Shown: positions 10,337-21,215, counted from the first letter of the stretch. The stretch: DNA of 64,000 nucleotides from Brevundimonas sp. (GCF_027484365.1 NZ_JAIXTC010000015.1:109411-173410), one strand, 5' to 3'. Translations and numbers: made by a program. The notes: generated by a model from the sequence alone, not told the origin.

Positions 10337-10624
10337 ATGGAAGAGATGATCGTGACCCAGGGGCCAGGCTACCGCACGCGTCCGGGCGCCGTTCTCGACG
10401 CCGTGACCGCCTGGCAGACTGCGGCCTGGCGTGCGCCCGCCGCCACCCGGTTCGACAGCCGTCCGGCCAATGACTTCCTGTCCCGCGCTGACGCCATCGC
10501 TCCTGTGACCTTCGAGGTTCAGCCGGCCGAACGGGAAGACCTCCCGCGCTGGATCGTCGTCGCCATCGGCTGCGTCGTCGCGGCCCTGCTCGGCGCCCTG
10601 CTCGGCGGGATGATGTCCGTCTAG
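10337..10624 (+). CDS. Hypothetical small protein with a C-terminal transmembrane helix
   Basis: 95 aa; ends [24 protein letters not shown]; stop shares CTAG with convergent rnhB. Confidence 0.6.
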   Translation: MEEMIVTQGPGYRTRPGAVLDAVTAWQTAAWRAPAATRFDSRPANDFLSRADAIAPVTFEVQPAEREDLPRWIVVAIGCVVAALLGALLGGMMSV

Positions 10625-11280
10625 GTGCCCAGCAGGGCCCGGATCGGCGCCCAGCTGCGCCGGTGAATGGCGCAGGGTCCCATCGCCTTCAGCGCCGCCT
10701 GGTGGATCGGCGCGTTGTACCCCTTGTGCGAGGCGAAGCCGTAACCGGGGTATTCGGCGTCCATCTCGATCATGATCTGGTCCCGCGCCGTCTTGGCCAG
10801 GATGGAGGCCGCCGCGATCGAGAGCGACAGCCCGTCGCCGCCGACCGCCGTCTCCACCTCGCAGGGCAGTTTGAACCGGTAGTTTCCATCCACCAGGGCC
10901 GCTTTCGGCGGCACACTCATCGCCTCGATGGCCCGGCGCATAGCCAGGCCGGTGGCCTGCAGGATGTTCAGGTCCTCGATCTCCTCCGGTGAGGCCAACC
11001 CCACGCCCCAGGCGATGGCCCGCGCCTTGATCTCGACCGCGAGCCCGTCGCGTCGTGCCGCCGTCAGGGCCTTGGAGTCGTCGATGCCTTCGGGAATGTC
11101 GTCCGCGCTCAGGATCACCGCGCCCGCCGAGACCGGCCCGGCCCACGGCCCGCGCCCGGCCTCGTCCACGCCGCAGACCAGTCCGACGACACGCCGGGCC
11201 AGGTCGGTCTCCAGCATCAGCGTCGGAACCGTCCTGGCCGCCCTCGGAACCACCTTCTTCGCCGTCCTTGTTGCGGTCAT
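10621..11280 (-). CDS. rnhB: Ribonuclease HII
   Basis: [54 protein letters not shown]. Confidence 0.96.
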   Translation of the reverse strand: MTATRTAKKVVPRAARTVPTLMLETDLARRVVGLVCGVDEAGRGPWAGPVSAGAVILSADDIPEGIDDSKALTAARRDGLAVEIKARAIAWGVGLASPEEIEDLNILQATGLAMRRAIEAMSVPPKAALVDGNYRFKLPCEVETAVGGDGLSLSIAAASILAKTARDQIMIEMDAEYPGYGFASHKGYNAPIHQAALKAMGPCAIHRRSWAPIRALLGT

Positions 11281-11864
11281 GACGCGCCCATGACCCGGAC
11301 CTCCTCGCAGCGGAAGCAGCCCGCGACGTGGTCATTGACCATCCCCGTCGCCTGCATGAAGGCGTAGACGATCACCGGGCCGCAGAAGTTGAAACCGCGC
11401 TTCTTGAGCGCCTTGGCCATGGCGACCGAGACCTCGGTCTGGGCCGGGACGTCGGCGAAGGTGGCGGGGCGGGCCTGGAGCGGGTGACCGTCCACGAACG
11501 ACCACAGCCAGGCGGAGAAGTCCTCGCCGTTGTCCCGCATCTCGACGAAGATCTGCGCGCCCCGGATCGCCGCCTCGATCTTGGCGCGCGACCGGATGAT
11601 GCCGGGATCGGCCATCAGCCGTTCGCGATCCGCGTCGTCGAACTTCGCCACCACATCGGGATCGAATCCGGCGAACGCCGCCCTCAGCGTCTCGCGCTTC
11701 CTCAGTATGGTGATCCACGCCAGCCCGGCCTGGAACCCGTCCAGCACCAGCTTCTCCCACAGGGCGCGGGCGTCATACTCAGGCACGCCCCATTCGGTGT
11801 CGTGGTAGTCGACATACAGCGGGTCGGTCCCGCACCAGGCGCAGCGTCCGGGAGATTCGGTCAT
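11277..11864 (-). CDS. tag: DNA-3-methyladenine glycosylase I
   Basis: [62 protein letters not shown]. Confidence 0.96.
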   Translation of the reverse strand: MTESPGRCAWCGTDPLYVDYHDTEWGVPEYDARALWEKLVLDGFQAGLAWITILRKRETLRAAFAGFDPDVVAKFDDADRERLMADPGIIRSRAKIEAAIRGAQIFVEMRDNGEDFSAWLWSFVDGHPLQARPATFADVPAQTEVSVAMAKALKKRGFNFCGPVIVYAFMQATGMVNDHVAGCFRCEEVRVMGAS

Positions 11865-11895
11865 GGCCGCAGGATGACTCAGCGGACGGCGAAAG

Positions 11896-12675
11896 TCAGG
11901 CCATCCAGTCCGGCCGCCGCGCCTTCACCGCCCGCCTGTCCACCGTCAGCTCCCCGTCGATCCGGTCCAGCCGCACGAGGGCCATGGCCGCGCCGTCCCG
12001 ACCGGTCAGCACCTCTCCCGCGCGCAGTTCGCCATTCAGCACCTCCGTTCCCGCCGGCGGGGCCGGACCGTCGAAGGTCAGCGGCAGCATCCGCTTTCGG
12101 ATCTCCCCGCGCCTCTTCATCCGCGACGTGGTCTCCTGGCCGACGAAACATCCCTTGGCGAAGTCGATGCCGTTCAGCAGGTCGAAGTTGGCCTCGATCG
12201 GATAGGTCCCCTCGTCGACGTCCAGCGCCGGATCGGGGACCCCGACCGCCAGCCGGTGCGCCTGCCAGTCATCCTCGCTGGCGCTCGTGGGAGTCTCGCC
12301 GACGGCGCGTCCGCCCAGCGTCGCCGTGCGCGGATCGGCGGTGAAGCCTTCGGCGACGCCCGGCCAGCTGACGGATACCGGTCGATCATCGGCCAGGATC
12401 TCGACCTTCGCCCTCAACCGGTACATCGACAGCCGCTGGATCAGGGCATCGCGCCGGTCCGCCGCCACATCCAGCACCACGCCATCCTCGTCGCCCCACA
12501 GGAACAGGTCGAACAGCAGCCGCCCCGGCGGCGACAGCAGGGCGCCGAACCGGACTTGCCCCGGCGCCAGGGTCTCCACGTCCTGGGTCAGCAGATTGTG
12601 CAGGAACGGTTTCGCATCCGGTCCGCTCACCTTCACGAGGGCGCGACTGTCGAGGCGGGCGATGCGTTCGGTCAT
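11896..12675 (-). CDS. Folate-binding YgfZ/GcvT-like protein
   Basis: IDFAKGCFVGQETTSRMKRRGEIRKRMLPL matches the YgfZ KGCYxGQE signature region. Confidence 0.9.
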   Translation of the reverse strand: MTERIARLDSRALVKVSGPDAKPFLHNLLTQDVETLAPGQVRFGALLSPPGRLLFDLFLWGDEDGVVLDVAADRRDALIQRLSMYRLRAKVEILADDRPVSVSWPGVAEGFTADPRTATLGGRAVGETPTSASEDDWQAHRLAVGVPDPALDVDEGTYPIEANFDLLNGIDFAKGCFVGQETTSRMKRRGEIRKRMLPLTFDGPAPPAGTEVLNGELRAGEVLTGRDGAAMALVRLDRIDGELTVDRRAVKARRPDWMA

Positions 12676-12755
12676 GCGGAGCAGATAGTGACGGGAACGG
12701 GGGAAAGGGAGGGGAAGGCCTCACACTCAACACGGGAGAATCCGTATACGGTGCG

Positions 12756-13748
12756 ATGATGAACGTGCGTTTCCCCATTCTCTACATCGCCGAGGCCGAC
12801 GTCGAAGCCGCCGTTCTGTCGTCCGGCGCGCTCGCGCACCTCGTCGACGCCGTGCCCCATGCCGACTTCACCATCGTCGGCTCCGCCGCCTCCGCCCCCC
12901 TGTTCGCCGACACACCGCGCCTGCGTCGCCTGATCGTGCTCGACAGGACCGGGCGCTGGGACTGGATCGCCCTGTGGAACCAGGTCCGGGCCACCCGCTG
13001 GGGCCTCGTCGTCGACATGCGCGGCACGAGATTCTCCGAACGCCTGCGTCGCCAGAAGCGCGCCGTGCGCGGCGCTGACCTGCCTGGCCTTCACGCCGTC
13101 GAACAGGCGGCCCGGATCCTCCAGCTCGACGACATTCCCGCGCCGCGCCTGTTCTTCAGCGAGGAGACCCACGCCGCCGCCGACGCCCTGATCGGACCGG
13201 ATACCACTCCGCTTCTGGCGGTCGGTCCCGGCGCTGACTGGATCGGCAAGCGCTGGCCCGCCGAACGGTTCGCCAAGGTGGCGGCCCCGCTGCTGGCCGA
13301 AGGCGGACCGCTCGCGGGCGGTCGGCTGATGATCGTGGGTGAAGAGGCGGATCGCGACGCGGCCCACACCATCCGCCTGGCCGTGCCCCGCAACCGGGTC
13401 ATCGAACTCCAGGGCAAACTGACCCGGCTCCAGACCGCCGCCGCCCTGTCGCGCGCCGCCCTCTACGTCGGCAACGACTCCATATGGACCCAGCTGGCGG
13501 TCGCGGCCGGCGTGCCCTCGGTCGGCGTCTTCGGTCCCTCGGACGACCGTCTCATCGGCCCCTGGCAGGGGGTGTCCATACGCGGCGAAAGGTCGCTGGA
13601 AGAGTTCAAGGCCGTCGATCCGCGCCTGAACCAGGCCATCCACCACATGCTCGGCCTGCCCGCCGACCGGGTTCTGCGCGCCGCCCGCGGCCTGCTGGCG
13701 AAAAAAGTGACGTCCCCGAATGAGGCGCCCCACATTCCTGACCTATAA
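12756..13748 (+). CDS. Glycosyltransferase family 9 (heptosyltransferase-like)
   Basis: VGPGADWIGKRWPAERFAKVA; LYVGNDSIWTQLAVAAGVPSVGVFGPSDDRL pattern typical of GT9. Confidence 0.85.
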   Translation: MMNVRFPILYIAEADVEAAVLSSGALAHLVDAVPHADFTIVGSAASAPLFADTPRLRRLIVLDRTGRWDWIALWNQVRATRWGLVVDMRGTRFSERLRRQKRAVRGADLPGLHAVEQAARILQLDDIPAPRLFFSEETHAAADALIGPDTTPLLAVGPGADWIGKRWPAERFAKVAAPLLAEGGPLAGGRLMIVGEEADRDAAHTIRLAVPRNRVIELQGKLTRLQTAAALSRAALYVGNDSIWTQLAVAAGVPSVGVFGPSDDRLIGPWQGVSIRGERSLEEFKAVDPRLNQAIHHMLGLPADRVLRAARGLLAKKVTSPNEAPHIPDL

Positions 13749-13786
13749 TAGAGAACGCGTTCGCTCCGGACCGGACTCTGTGGACG

Positions 13787-13816
13787 ATCCGGACTCCGTC
13801 TTTGCGGAGTCCGGAT
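13787..13816. repeat. Perfect 12-bp inverted repeat (ATCCGGACTCCG-TCTTTG-CGGAGTCCGGAT)
   Basis: Read directly; sits between the GT9 gene and pyrC, without a following T tract on either strand. Confidence 0.9.
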
Positions 13817-13872
13817 AGGCGGGTGAACGGGACTCAGTGGACTATCTGGACTCCAATTTCGGACCGCGCCCC

Positions 13873-15207
13873 ATGACCCAGACCTTTGACCTGATCGTCC
13901 GTGGCGGCGAGGTGGTGAACCACTCAGGGCGCGGCATGGCCGATGTCGGAGTGCGTGACGGCAGGATCGCCTTCATCGGCGACCTCGGTCAGGCCTCTGC
14001 CGGCGAAGTGGTGGATGCCTCTGGCCTGACGGTCATCCCGGGCATCATCGACACCCAGGTCCATTTCCGTGAGCCTGGCCTCGAATGGAAGGAAGACCTG
14101 GAGACCGGCTCTCGCGCGGCGGCCCTGGGCGGCGTCGTCGCCGTGTTCGAGATGCCGAACACCAACCCCAACACCACCGATCCGGCGACGCTCGAGGACA
14201 AGCTGGCCCGCGCCCGCGACCGGATGTGGACCGACCATGCCTTCTACATCGGCGGCACCCACGGCAATGCGGCCCATCTGGGCGAGCTCGAGCGCCTCCC
14301 GGGCTGCTGCGGGGTCAAGGTCTTCATGGGCGCCTCGACCGGCGACCTGCTGATCGCCGACGACGACGGCGTGCGCGAAGTGCTGAGCGCCGTCTCCCGC
14401 CGCGCCACATTCCACTCCGAGGACGAGTACCGGCTGGCCGAACGTCGCGGACTGGCCCGGACCGGCGACTGGACCAGCCACACCGACGTCCGCGACGCCG
14501 AGAGCGCGATCATGAGCACGCACCGTCTTGTCCGGCTGGCGCGGGAGGTGGGCAAGCGGATCCACGTCCTGCACGTCTCGACGGCCGAGGAGATCGAGTT
14601 CCTCGCCGATCACCGCGACATCGCCTCGGTCGAGACCACGCCCCAGCACCTGACCCTGGACGGCGACGAGGCCTATGAGCGGCTCAAGGGCTATGCCCAG
14701 ATGAACCCGCCGATCCGCAATCGCCATCACATCGACGGCCTCTGGCGCGGCATCCAGCAGGGCGTCGTCGACGTCCTCGGCTCGGACCACGCCCCGCATA
14801 CGAAGGAAGAGAAGGCCAAACCCTATCCGGTCTCGCCGTCGGGCATGCCGGGGGTCCAGACGCTTCCGGCCGTCATGCTGACCCATGTCGCCGAGGGCCG
14901 GCTGTCGCTGGAACGGTTCATCGACCTGACCTCGGCCGGCGCCCAGCGCATCTTCAACATCGCGAACAAGGGTCGGATGGCCGAAGGCTGGGATGCCGAC
15001 CTGACCCTGATCGATCTCAAGGCGACCCGCACCATCCGGCATGAGGATCAGGCCAGCCGCTGCGGCTGGACCCCCTTCGACGGCTTCGAGGCCAAGGGCT
15101 GGCCCATGGCGACCATCGTCCGGGGCCGGGTCGTCATGTCCGACGGCGAACTGATCGGCTCGGCCCACGGTCGCCCGGTCCGCTTCCAGGAAACGCTGCA
15201 GGCGTGA
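13873..15207 (+). CDS. pyrC: Dihydroorotase (or closely related amidohydrolase)
   Basis: DTQVHFREPGLEWKEDLETGSRAAALGGVVAVFEMPNTNP; GSDHAPHTKEEK; preferred start MTQTFDLIVRGGEVVN at 13873. Confidence 0.88.
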   Translation: MTQTFDLIVRGGEVVNHSGRGMADVGVRDGRIAFIGDLGQASAGEVVDASGLTVIPGIIDTQVHFREPGLEWKEDLETGSRAAALGGVVAVFEMPNTNPNTTDPATLEDKLARARDRMWTDHAFYIGGTHGNAAHLGELERLPGCCGVKVFMGASTGDLLIADDDGVREVLSAVSRRATFHSEDEYRLAERRGLARTGDWTSHTDVRDAESAIMSTHRLVRLAREVGKRIHVLHVSTAEEIEFLADHRDIASVETTPQHLTLDGDEAYERLKGYAQMNPPIRNRHHIDGLWRGIQQGVVDVLGSDHAPHTKEEKAKPYPVSPSGMPGVQTLPAVMLTHVAEGRLSLERFIDLTSAGAQRIFNIANKGRMAEGWDADLTLIDLKATRTIRHEDQASRCGWTPFDGFEAKGWPMATIVRGRVVMSDGELIGSAHGRPVRFQETLQA

Positions 15208-15944
15208 CATCGCCGCGGCCGCAACTGGGTCTGATCGGTTACGGCGCCTTTGGCCGCCTGACCGCCCGCCATCTGGCGACCTGGTTCGACATCCTGGCCT
15301 TCGACCCGGACGCCACCGGGAGCGACGGATCGGCCCGACTGACCGACCTCGCGACCGCCGCCGCCTGTCCGGTGGTGATCCTCGCCGTCCCGGTCGAGGC
15401 CCTGGCGGACACCCTGACGGCCATCGAACCGCATCTTCAGGTGGGAGCCCTCGTCATTGACGTCGGCTCGGTCAAGGTCCTGCCCGCCCGGCTGATGGCG
15501 GATCGTCTGCCGGCCCATGTCCGCGCCGTGGGCACCCACCCCCTGTTCGGGCCCCAGAGCGCCCGCGACGGTATCGCCGGCCTCCGCATCGCCGTCTGCC
15601 CGGCGCGCGGCGACCGGATCACCCGCCGTGTCGCCGCCTTCTGTCGCCATGCGCTGAAGCTGAAGGTCTTCATCGTCCCGGCCGAGGATCACGATCGCGA
15701 GGCGGCCATGGTCCAGGGCCTGACCCACCTGATCTCGCGCGTGCTGCTCTCGATGGAGCCGCTGCCGACGCGGATGACCACGGTCAGCTTCGAGCGGATC
15801 ATGCAGGCGGTGGAGATGGTTCGCTACGATTCGCCGGCCGTCTTCCGCGCGATCGAACGCGACAACCCCTTCGCCGCCGACGTCCGCCGCCGCTTCTTCG
15901 ACCTGGCCGAACAGGCCCGGGCCGACCTCGATGGAGGTGTCTAG
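15204..15944 (+). CDS. Prephenate/arogenate dehydrogenase family protein
   Basis: [56 protein letters not shown]. Confidence 0.9.
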   Translation: MTSPRPQLGLIGYGAFGRLTARHLATWFDILAFDPDATGSDGSARLTDLATAAACPVVILAVPVEALADTLTAIEPHLQVGALVIDVGSVKVLPARLMADRLPAHVRAVGTHPLFGPQSARDGIAGLRIAVCPARGDRITRRVAAFCRHALKLKVFIVPAEDHDREAAMVQGLTHLISRVLLSMEPLPTRMTTVSFERIMQAVEMVRYDSPAVFRAIERDNPFAADVRRRFFDLAEQARADLDGGV

Positions 15945-16318
15945 ATCGAGAAGCTGACGCCGCAGCCGCAGCTGGTCGCCGCGTTGGGGTTGCGGATCAC
16001 GAACTGGGCCCCCGCCAGTTCATCGACCCAGGCGATCTCCGAGCCCTTGAGGAAGGGCACGGAGACGGGGTCCACGAGGGCGACCTGGCCGTCGGTCTCG
16101 ATACGCAGGTCATCGGCCTCGCCGGCCTCGACCAGGTCCATCCGGTACTGGAAGCCGGAACAGCCGCCTCCGTCGACCGCCACCCTCAGCAGCACGGGAT
16201 GGCCCTCGACCTCGGCCAGCCGGGCCAGCCGACGGGCCGCGCTCTCGGCCAGCACGATGCCTTCCGGCGCGCGGCGGGCGATCTTGAGTTCCGGTATCGG
16301 TGGTTGGACGCTCGTCAT
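15941..16318 (-). CDS. erpA: Iron-sulfur cluster insertion protein (ErpA/HesB type)
   Basis: [16 protein letters not shown]-terminal [14 protein letters not shown] Cys motif. Confidence 0.94.
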   Translation of the reverse strand: MTSVQPPIPELKIARRAPEGIVLAESAARRLARLAEVEGHPVLLRVAVDGGGCSGFQYRMDLVEAGEADDLRIETDGQVALVDPVSVPFLKGSEIAWVDELAGAQFVIRNPNAATSCGCGVSFSI

Positions 16319-16372
16319 GCCAGCCTATATGAGGCGGGTGAGGCCCGTTCGCAAAGGCTGACCGGGAGAACA

Positions 16373-17560
16373 TTGCGTTTGAGCCAGACCGACGCCCGCG
16401 CCCCCTATGCCGAACTGGCCGCCAATTCGCGCGGACGGCTGGTTCCCGAGGCGCCGAGCCGCACCCGCAACGCCTTCGCCCGCGACCGCGACCGGATCAT
16501 TCACTCCACCGCCTTCCGCCGGCTGAAGGAGAAGACCCAGGTCTTCGTGGCCCACGAAGGCGATCACTACCGCACCCGACTGACCCATTCGCTCGAGGTC
16601 AGCCAGATCGCCCGGTCCCTGGCCCACGCCCTGCGTCTGGACGGCGAACTGGCCGAAACCGTCGCCCTTGCCCATGACCTCGGCCATCCGCCCTTCGGCC
16701 ACGCCGGCGAGGACGAACTGCAGGCGCAGATGAAGGCCTGGGGCGGCTTCGATCACAACGTCCAGACCTTCCGCGTCGTGACCCGGCTGGAAACCCGTTA
16801 TCCCGCCTTCGATGGCCTGAACCTGAGCTGGGAGACGGTCGAGGGCGTGGTCAAGCACAACGGGCCGGTCAGCCACATGCTGGATCAGCCCGCCTGGCGC
16901 GCCATCGCCGACTACACCCGGGGCTGGGACCTGCGTCTGGACAGCTTTGCCTCTCTTGAGGCCCAGGCGGCCGCCATCGCCGACGATATCGCCTACAACA
17001 ATCACGACGTCGACGACGGCGTTCAGGCGGGTCTGTTCAGCCTCACCGACCTGGCCGACGTCCCTGTGATCGGCCCGATCCTGCATCAGACCCGGCGCGA
17101 CTGGCCCGACCTCAATGAGCGGATGATACGACTGGAGGCCGTCCGGCGGATGATCGGCGCCATGGTCGAGGACGTGCTGGTCGAGACCGAACGCCGCCTC
17201 GCCGACGATAACATCCGTTCGGTCGAGGATGTCCGCACGGCCCGTCGCACCCTGATCCAGTTTTCGGACCCGATGCTGGCGGACCTTGGCGTCTTGCGTC
17301 GTTTCTTGTTCGACCGGATGTACCGTCACTATCGGGTCAACCGCACCCGCAGCCAGGCGCGCCGGATTCTCGCCGAGATGTTCCAGCTGTTCATGGCCGA
17401 GCCGGAAGTGATGCCGACCGAATGGGGCGTCCTCGCCGCGACGTCGGATCAACACAAGCGGGCCCGCGTCGTCTGCGACTATATCGCGGGCATGACCGAC
17501 CGTTATGCGATCGAGGAACACAGGAAGCTGTTCAACCTCGACCCGGCGCTCGATCTGTGA
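16373..17560 (+). CDS. dGTPase-like deoxyguanosinetriphosphate triphosphohydrolase (HD domain)
   Basis: [63 protein letters not shown]. No ATG nearby; TTG 16373 or 16379 proposed as start. Confidence 0.92.
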   Translation: MRLSQTDARAPYAELAANSRGRLVPEAPSRTRNAFARDRDRIIHSTAFRRLKEKTQVFVAHEGDHYRTRLTHSLEVSQIARSLAHALRLDGELAETVALAHDLGHPPFGHAGEDELQAQMKAWGGFDHNVQTFRVVTRLETRYPAFDGLNLSWETVEGVVKHNGPVSHMLDQPAWRAIADYTRGWDLRLDSFASLEAQAAAIADDIAYNNHDVDDGVQAGLFSLTDLADVPVIGPILHQTRRDWPDLNERMIRLEAVRRMIGAMVEDVLVETERRLADDNIRSVEDVRTARRTLIQFSDPMLADLGVLRRFLFDRMYRHYRVNRTRSQARRILAEMFQLFMAEPEVMPTEWGVLAATSDQHKRARVVCDYIAGMTDRYAIEEHRKLFNLDPALDL

Positions 17561-17639
17561 TTCGAAAGAACCGCTTGAGGGGCTAGACTGTCAGGCCGGG
17601 GCGTCGATTCGCTCAGCCGGATCCGAGAAGGCGACGACC

Positions 17640-18380
17640 ATGTCCTATGACGAAGACAACCGCCCCCGCGACCGCGGCGCCTATACGCCGCCGACCGACG
17701 ATGACCTGCCGTTCAATCGCGGCGGCTTCGACGCGCGTCGCGGCCCGCCCGCCAAGGCCCCGCCCGTCACCCTGATCGTCAGCGCGCTCGTGCTTCTGGC
17801 TCTGATCGTTGCCGTCGTGGTGATCTACAATTTGAGCGGACCGAAACCATCGGATGATGCTCCATTGATCGGCACGCCCATCGCCCAGATCAAGGTTGAG
17901 GCGCCGGATGACGCCCAGCCGGTCGATCCGGAAGCCGGCGTGGGCCTTTACGATCAGGCCGAGGATACGGCCGCCGCGCCCGAGTTCACCGCCCCGCCGG
18001 AAACTCCGCTGCCGCGTCCTGCGCCACGTCCCATCGAGACCGCCGAGGCCCTTCCCCCGGTTCGTCCCGCTGCCCCCGCGCCGACCCGTCCGACAACCCC
18101 GGCCGCCACCCCTCCCGCGCCTGTCGCCAACGGGGCCGGCGGAGCTGCGGCGGTCCAGATCGGCGCCTTCTCAACGACGGCCATCGCTGATCGGGAATAC
18201 GCCGCGGTCGCCGCCCGCTTCCCCCAGTTCGCCCGCAACGCCACCAAGCGGGTGCAGGAGGTGACGGCTTCGAACGGCTCCACCGTCTACCGCACCACCT
18301 TCACCGGCCTGAGCCGCGAGGACGCCCGCGCCTTCTGCTCCGCCATCGAAAGCGGCGGCGGCGACTGCCTGGTGCGATAG
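17640..18380 (+). CDS. SPOR domain-containing membrane protein
   Basis: Single N-terminal TM, Pro/Ala-rich linker, C-terminal VQIGAFSTTAIADREYAAVAARFP...VYRTTFTGLSREDARAFCSAI SPOR-like repeat. Confidence 0.87.
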   Translation: MSYDEDNRPRDRGAYTPPTDDDLPFNRGGFDARRGPPAKAPPVTLIVSALVLLALIVAVVVIYNLSGPKPSDDAPLIGTPIAQIKVEAPDDAQPVDPEAGVGLYDQAEDTAAAPEFTAPPETPLPRPAPRPIETAEALPPVRPAAPAPTRPTTPAATPPAPVANGAGGAAAVQIGAFSTTAIADREYAAVAARFPQFARNATKRVQEVTASNGSTVYRTTFTGLSREDARAFCSAIESGGGDCLVR

Positions 18381-18384
18381 GGAT

Positions 18385-19431
18385 TTGAACAGCGCCGCCA
18401 TCTACGGCTGTTCCGGCCCCGTCCTGACGGCAGAGGAGCGCGCCTTCTTCGCCGATGCGCGGCCGTGGGGCTTTATCCTGTTCCGCCGGAATGTGGAGAG
18501 CCCTGAGCAGGTGCTGAAGCTGACCAGCGATCTGCGCGACGCCGTGGGCTGGGACGCGCCGGTGCTGGTCGATCAGGAGGGCGGTCGGGTCCAGCGGCTG
18601 GGTCCTCCGCACTGGTGCAGATATCCGCCGGGCGACGCCTTCCTGAAGGCGACCAACGATCCGCTGGCGGCGCGCGAGCTGGCCCGGCTCGGAGGGCGGT
18701 TGATGGCCCACGACCTCAAGGCGGTGGGTATCAACATCGACTGCGCCCCGGTGCTGGACGTTCCGACGCCGGGCGCCCACGACATCATCGGCGACCGCGC
18801 CTATGCGAAGGATCCAGCCACCGTGACCCAGCTGGGCCGGGCGGTGGCGGAGGGTCTGCTGGCGGGAGGCGTTCTGCCGGTGATCAAACACATGCCCGGT
18901 CATGGCCGCGCCTTCGCCGACAGCCACAAGGAACTGCCGACGGTCCACGCGGATCTGGATGCCCTCGACACCTGGGACTTCGCGCCGTTCAAGGCTCTGT
19001 CGGACATGCCGATCGGGATGACGGCTCACATCGTCTTCACGGCCATCGACCGGAAGCGTCCGGCGACGCAGTCGAAAAAGGCGATCAGGCTCATCCGCGA
19101 GCATCTGGGCTTCGGCGGCCTTTTGCTGTCCGACGATCTCTGTATGAACGCCCTGTGGGGGACGCTGACGGAGCGGGCGCAGAGGTCGCTGAAGGCCGGC
19201 TGCGATCTGGTCATCCACTGGACCGGCGACATGGCCGAGATGCGTATGGTCGCCGCAGGCGTGCACAGGCTCAAGGGCGGGGCGGCGAGGCGGGCGCAGG
19301 CGGCGCTCGACCGGATCGTCCACACGCCCGAGCCGCTGGACGTCCGCGAGGCGCGGGACCGGTTCGACGCGATTCTGGAGGGTCGGCTCGACGCGTCGAA
19401 GGGGCCGGACGTCGGTGAGGCGCAGGCCTAG
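18385..19431 (+). CDS. nagZ: Beta-N-acetylhexosaminidase (GH3)
   Basis: VDQEGGRVQRLGPPH; VIKHMPGHGRAFADSHKELP; LLLSDDLCMNAL; TTG start. Confidence 0.94.
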   Translation: MNSAAIYGCSGPVLTAEERAFFADARPWGFILFRRNVESPEQVLKLTSDLRDAVGWDAPVLVDQEGGRVQRLGPPHWCRYPPGDAFLKATNDPLAARELARLGGRLMAHDLKAVGINIDCAPVLDVPTPGAHDIIGDRAYAKDPATVTQLGRAVAEGLLAGGVLPVIKHMPGHGRAFADSHKELPTVHADLDALDTWDFAPFKALSDMPIGMTAHIVFTAIDRKRPATQSKKAIRLIREHLGFGGLLLSDDLCMNALWGTLTERAQRSLKAGCDLVIHWTGDMAEMRMVAAGVHRLKGGAARRAQAALDRIVHTPEPLDVREARDRFDAILEGRLDASKGPDVGEAQA

Positions 19432-19434
19432 GTC

Positions 19435-20265
19435 ATGTCGGAAGCCTTCCAGCCGAATCTGGACTTCACAGCCGCGCAGGAGGTCGATGCGCGCGACGTC
19501 CTCGTGGTCGATCTGGACGGTTACGAGGGGCCTCTGCACGTGCTGCTGGCGTTGGCGCGGACACAGAAGGTCGATCTGCTGAAGCTATCGATCACCAGGC
19601 TGGCGGAACAGTATCTGGCCTTCGTGCACGAGGCCCGGCGTCGGAACTTCTCGCTGGCGGCCGACTATCTCGTTATGGCCTCCTGGCTGGCCTATCTGAA
19701 GTCGCGACTGCTGCTGCCCCGGACCGAGAAGGGCAAGGGCGACGAGCCGCCGGCGGAGGAGATGGCCGCGGCCCTGGCCTTCCGGCTGCAGAAGCTGGAG
19801 GCGATGCGCAAGGCGTCGGAGGCCTTGCTGGCCCGGCCGCAGCTGAAGCGGGACGTCTTCACCCGGGGCGACCCGGAGGCGACGGTGATCGTGCCGTCCG
19901 ACCGGATCGACGCCAGCCTGTACGAACTGATGGCGGCCTATGTCGGTCAGCGTCGGCGGGAGCAGGCCCGGCACTACAATCCCGGCCAGAGGGTCGAGGC
20001 TTACCCCCTGGAAGCGGCGCGGGACTGGCTGCGCGAGATCCTGCCCCGCATGGCCGACTGGACGCCGCTGGAGCGGGTCGCGCCGGTCCGTGACGGGGAG
20101 GGACCGAGCCAGGCCAGCCTGACCGCCTCGACCCTGTCGGCCAGTCTGGAGCTGGTCAAGGAAGGGGCGATGGACGTGCGTCAGGAGAAGGCCTTCGGCG
20201 AAGTCTGGCTGAAGCGGCGCGGGCAGGGGCCCGGGCTGGCCCAACCGCTGGAGCTGACGCCATGA
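19435..20265 (+). CDS. scpA: Segregation and condensation protein A
   Basis: LDGYEGPLHVLLALARTQKVDLLKLSITRLAEQYLAFV; YLVMASWLAYLKSRLLLP. Confidence 0.95.
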   Translation: MSEAFQPNLDFTAAQEVDARDVLVVDLDGYEGPLHVLLALARTQKVDLLKLSITRLAEQYLAFVHEARRRNFSLAADYLVMASWLAYLKSRLLLPRTEKGKGDEPPAEEMAAALAFRLQKLEAMRKASEALLARPQLKRDVFTRGDPEATVIVPSDRIDASLYELMAAYVGQRRREQARHYNPGQRVEAYPLEAARDWLREILPRMADWTPLERVAPVRDGEGPSQASLTASTLSASLELVKEGAMDVRQEKAFGEVWLKRRGQGPGLAQPLELTP

Positions 20266-20921
20266 GCGGGATCCAGTTTGCACCGGATGAGGGCGAGATC
20301 GAGCGGCGGGTCGAGGCCCTGCTGTTCGCGGCGGCGGGTCCGCTGTCGGCGGCGGATATCGCCCGGAGGCTTCCGGAGGGCGCCGAGGTCGGGCCGGCCA
20401 TCGCGGGCCTCAGGGCGCGCTATGAGGGCCGGGGGGTCGAGCTGGTCTGCGTCGCCGACCGCTGGAGCTTCCGCACGGCGGCTGACCTCGGCTTCCTGAT
20501 GACCGAGGAACGTGAGGAGCCGCGTCGTCTGTCCAAGGCGGCGCTGGAGACCCTGGCCATCATCGCCTACCACCAGCCTGTCACCCGGGCCGAGATCGAG
20601 AGCGTGCGGGGGGTTTCGATCTCCCGGGGCACGCTGGACCTGCTGCTGGAGATGGGGTTCGTGCGGCTGAGAGGCCGGCGGCGGACGCCGGGGCGGCCGG
20701 TCACCTATGCGACGGCGGACCGGTTCCTGGAACATTTCGGCCTGGCCAGCCTCTACGATCTGCCGGGCGCGGCGGAGATGAAGGCCGCCGGCCTGCTGGA
20801 CCTGTCGCTGCCCGTCGGGTTCGAGGTTCCGGATCCGTCGCGATCCGGCCCCGAGGAGGAAGACCCGATCGAGGAGGGCGACCAGCCCGAGTTCGCCCAG
20901 GACTTCATTAGCGGCGACTGA
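20262..20921 (+). CDS. scpB: Segregation and condensation protein B
   Basis: [51 protein letters not shown]; overlaps scpA stop by 4 nt. Confidence 0.95.
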   Translation: MSGIQFAPDEGEIERRVEALLFAAAGPLSAADIARRLPEGAEVGPAIAGLRARYEGRGVELVCVADRWSFRTAADLGFLMTEEREEPRRLSKAALETLAIIAYHQPVTRAEIESVRGVSISRGTLDLLLEMGFVRLRGRRRTPGRPVTYATADRFLEHFGLASLYDLPGAAEMKAAGLLDLSLPVGFEVPDPSRSGPEEEDPIEEGDQPEFAQDFISGD

Positions 20922-20935
20922 AGGCCCGACCCGGG

Positions 20936-20964
20936 TTGACGTCCGGGGGGTGTCTGGCTATACG
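20936..20964 (+). promoter_or_regulatory. Candidate sigma-70-type promoter upstream of rpmJ
   Basis: TTGACG (20936-20941), 17-bp spacer, TATACG (20959-20964). Confidence 0.6.
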
Positions 20965-21028
20965 CACGCCTCCGCCGCCGGGCTTCCGCGCGGCTTTTCT
21001 ATTTTTGCTTTGCCCAGGATGCCCGACC

Positions 21029-21154
21029 ATGAAGGTCCGCAGCTCGCTCAAGTCGCTCAAGACCCGCCACCGCGACTGCAAGGTCGTGCGCCGCAAGGGC
21101 GTCGTCTTCGTGATCAACAAGACGGACCCGCGCTTCAAGGCGAAGCAGGGCTAA
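21029..21154 (+). CDS. rpmJ: 50S ribosomal protein L36 (type lacking the zinc-ribbon cysteines)
   Basis: [41 protein letters not shown], 41 aa. Confidence 0.96.
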   Translation: MKVRSSLKSLKTRHRDCKVVRRKGVVFVINKTDPRFKAKQG

Positions 21155-21215
21155 AGACTTTCTGACGCTCGCTCGCGACCTCGTCGCGAACGGATTGAGC
21201 TCAGAACTACCCACA

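Noticed and set aside
17954-18283. Ala/Gly-rich minus ORF opposite the SPOR protein linker
   Set aside because: Arises from the Pro/Ala-rich low-complexity coding strand.
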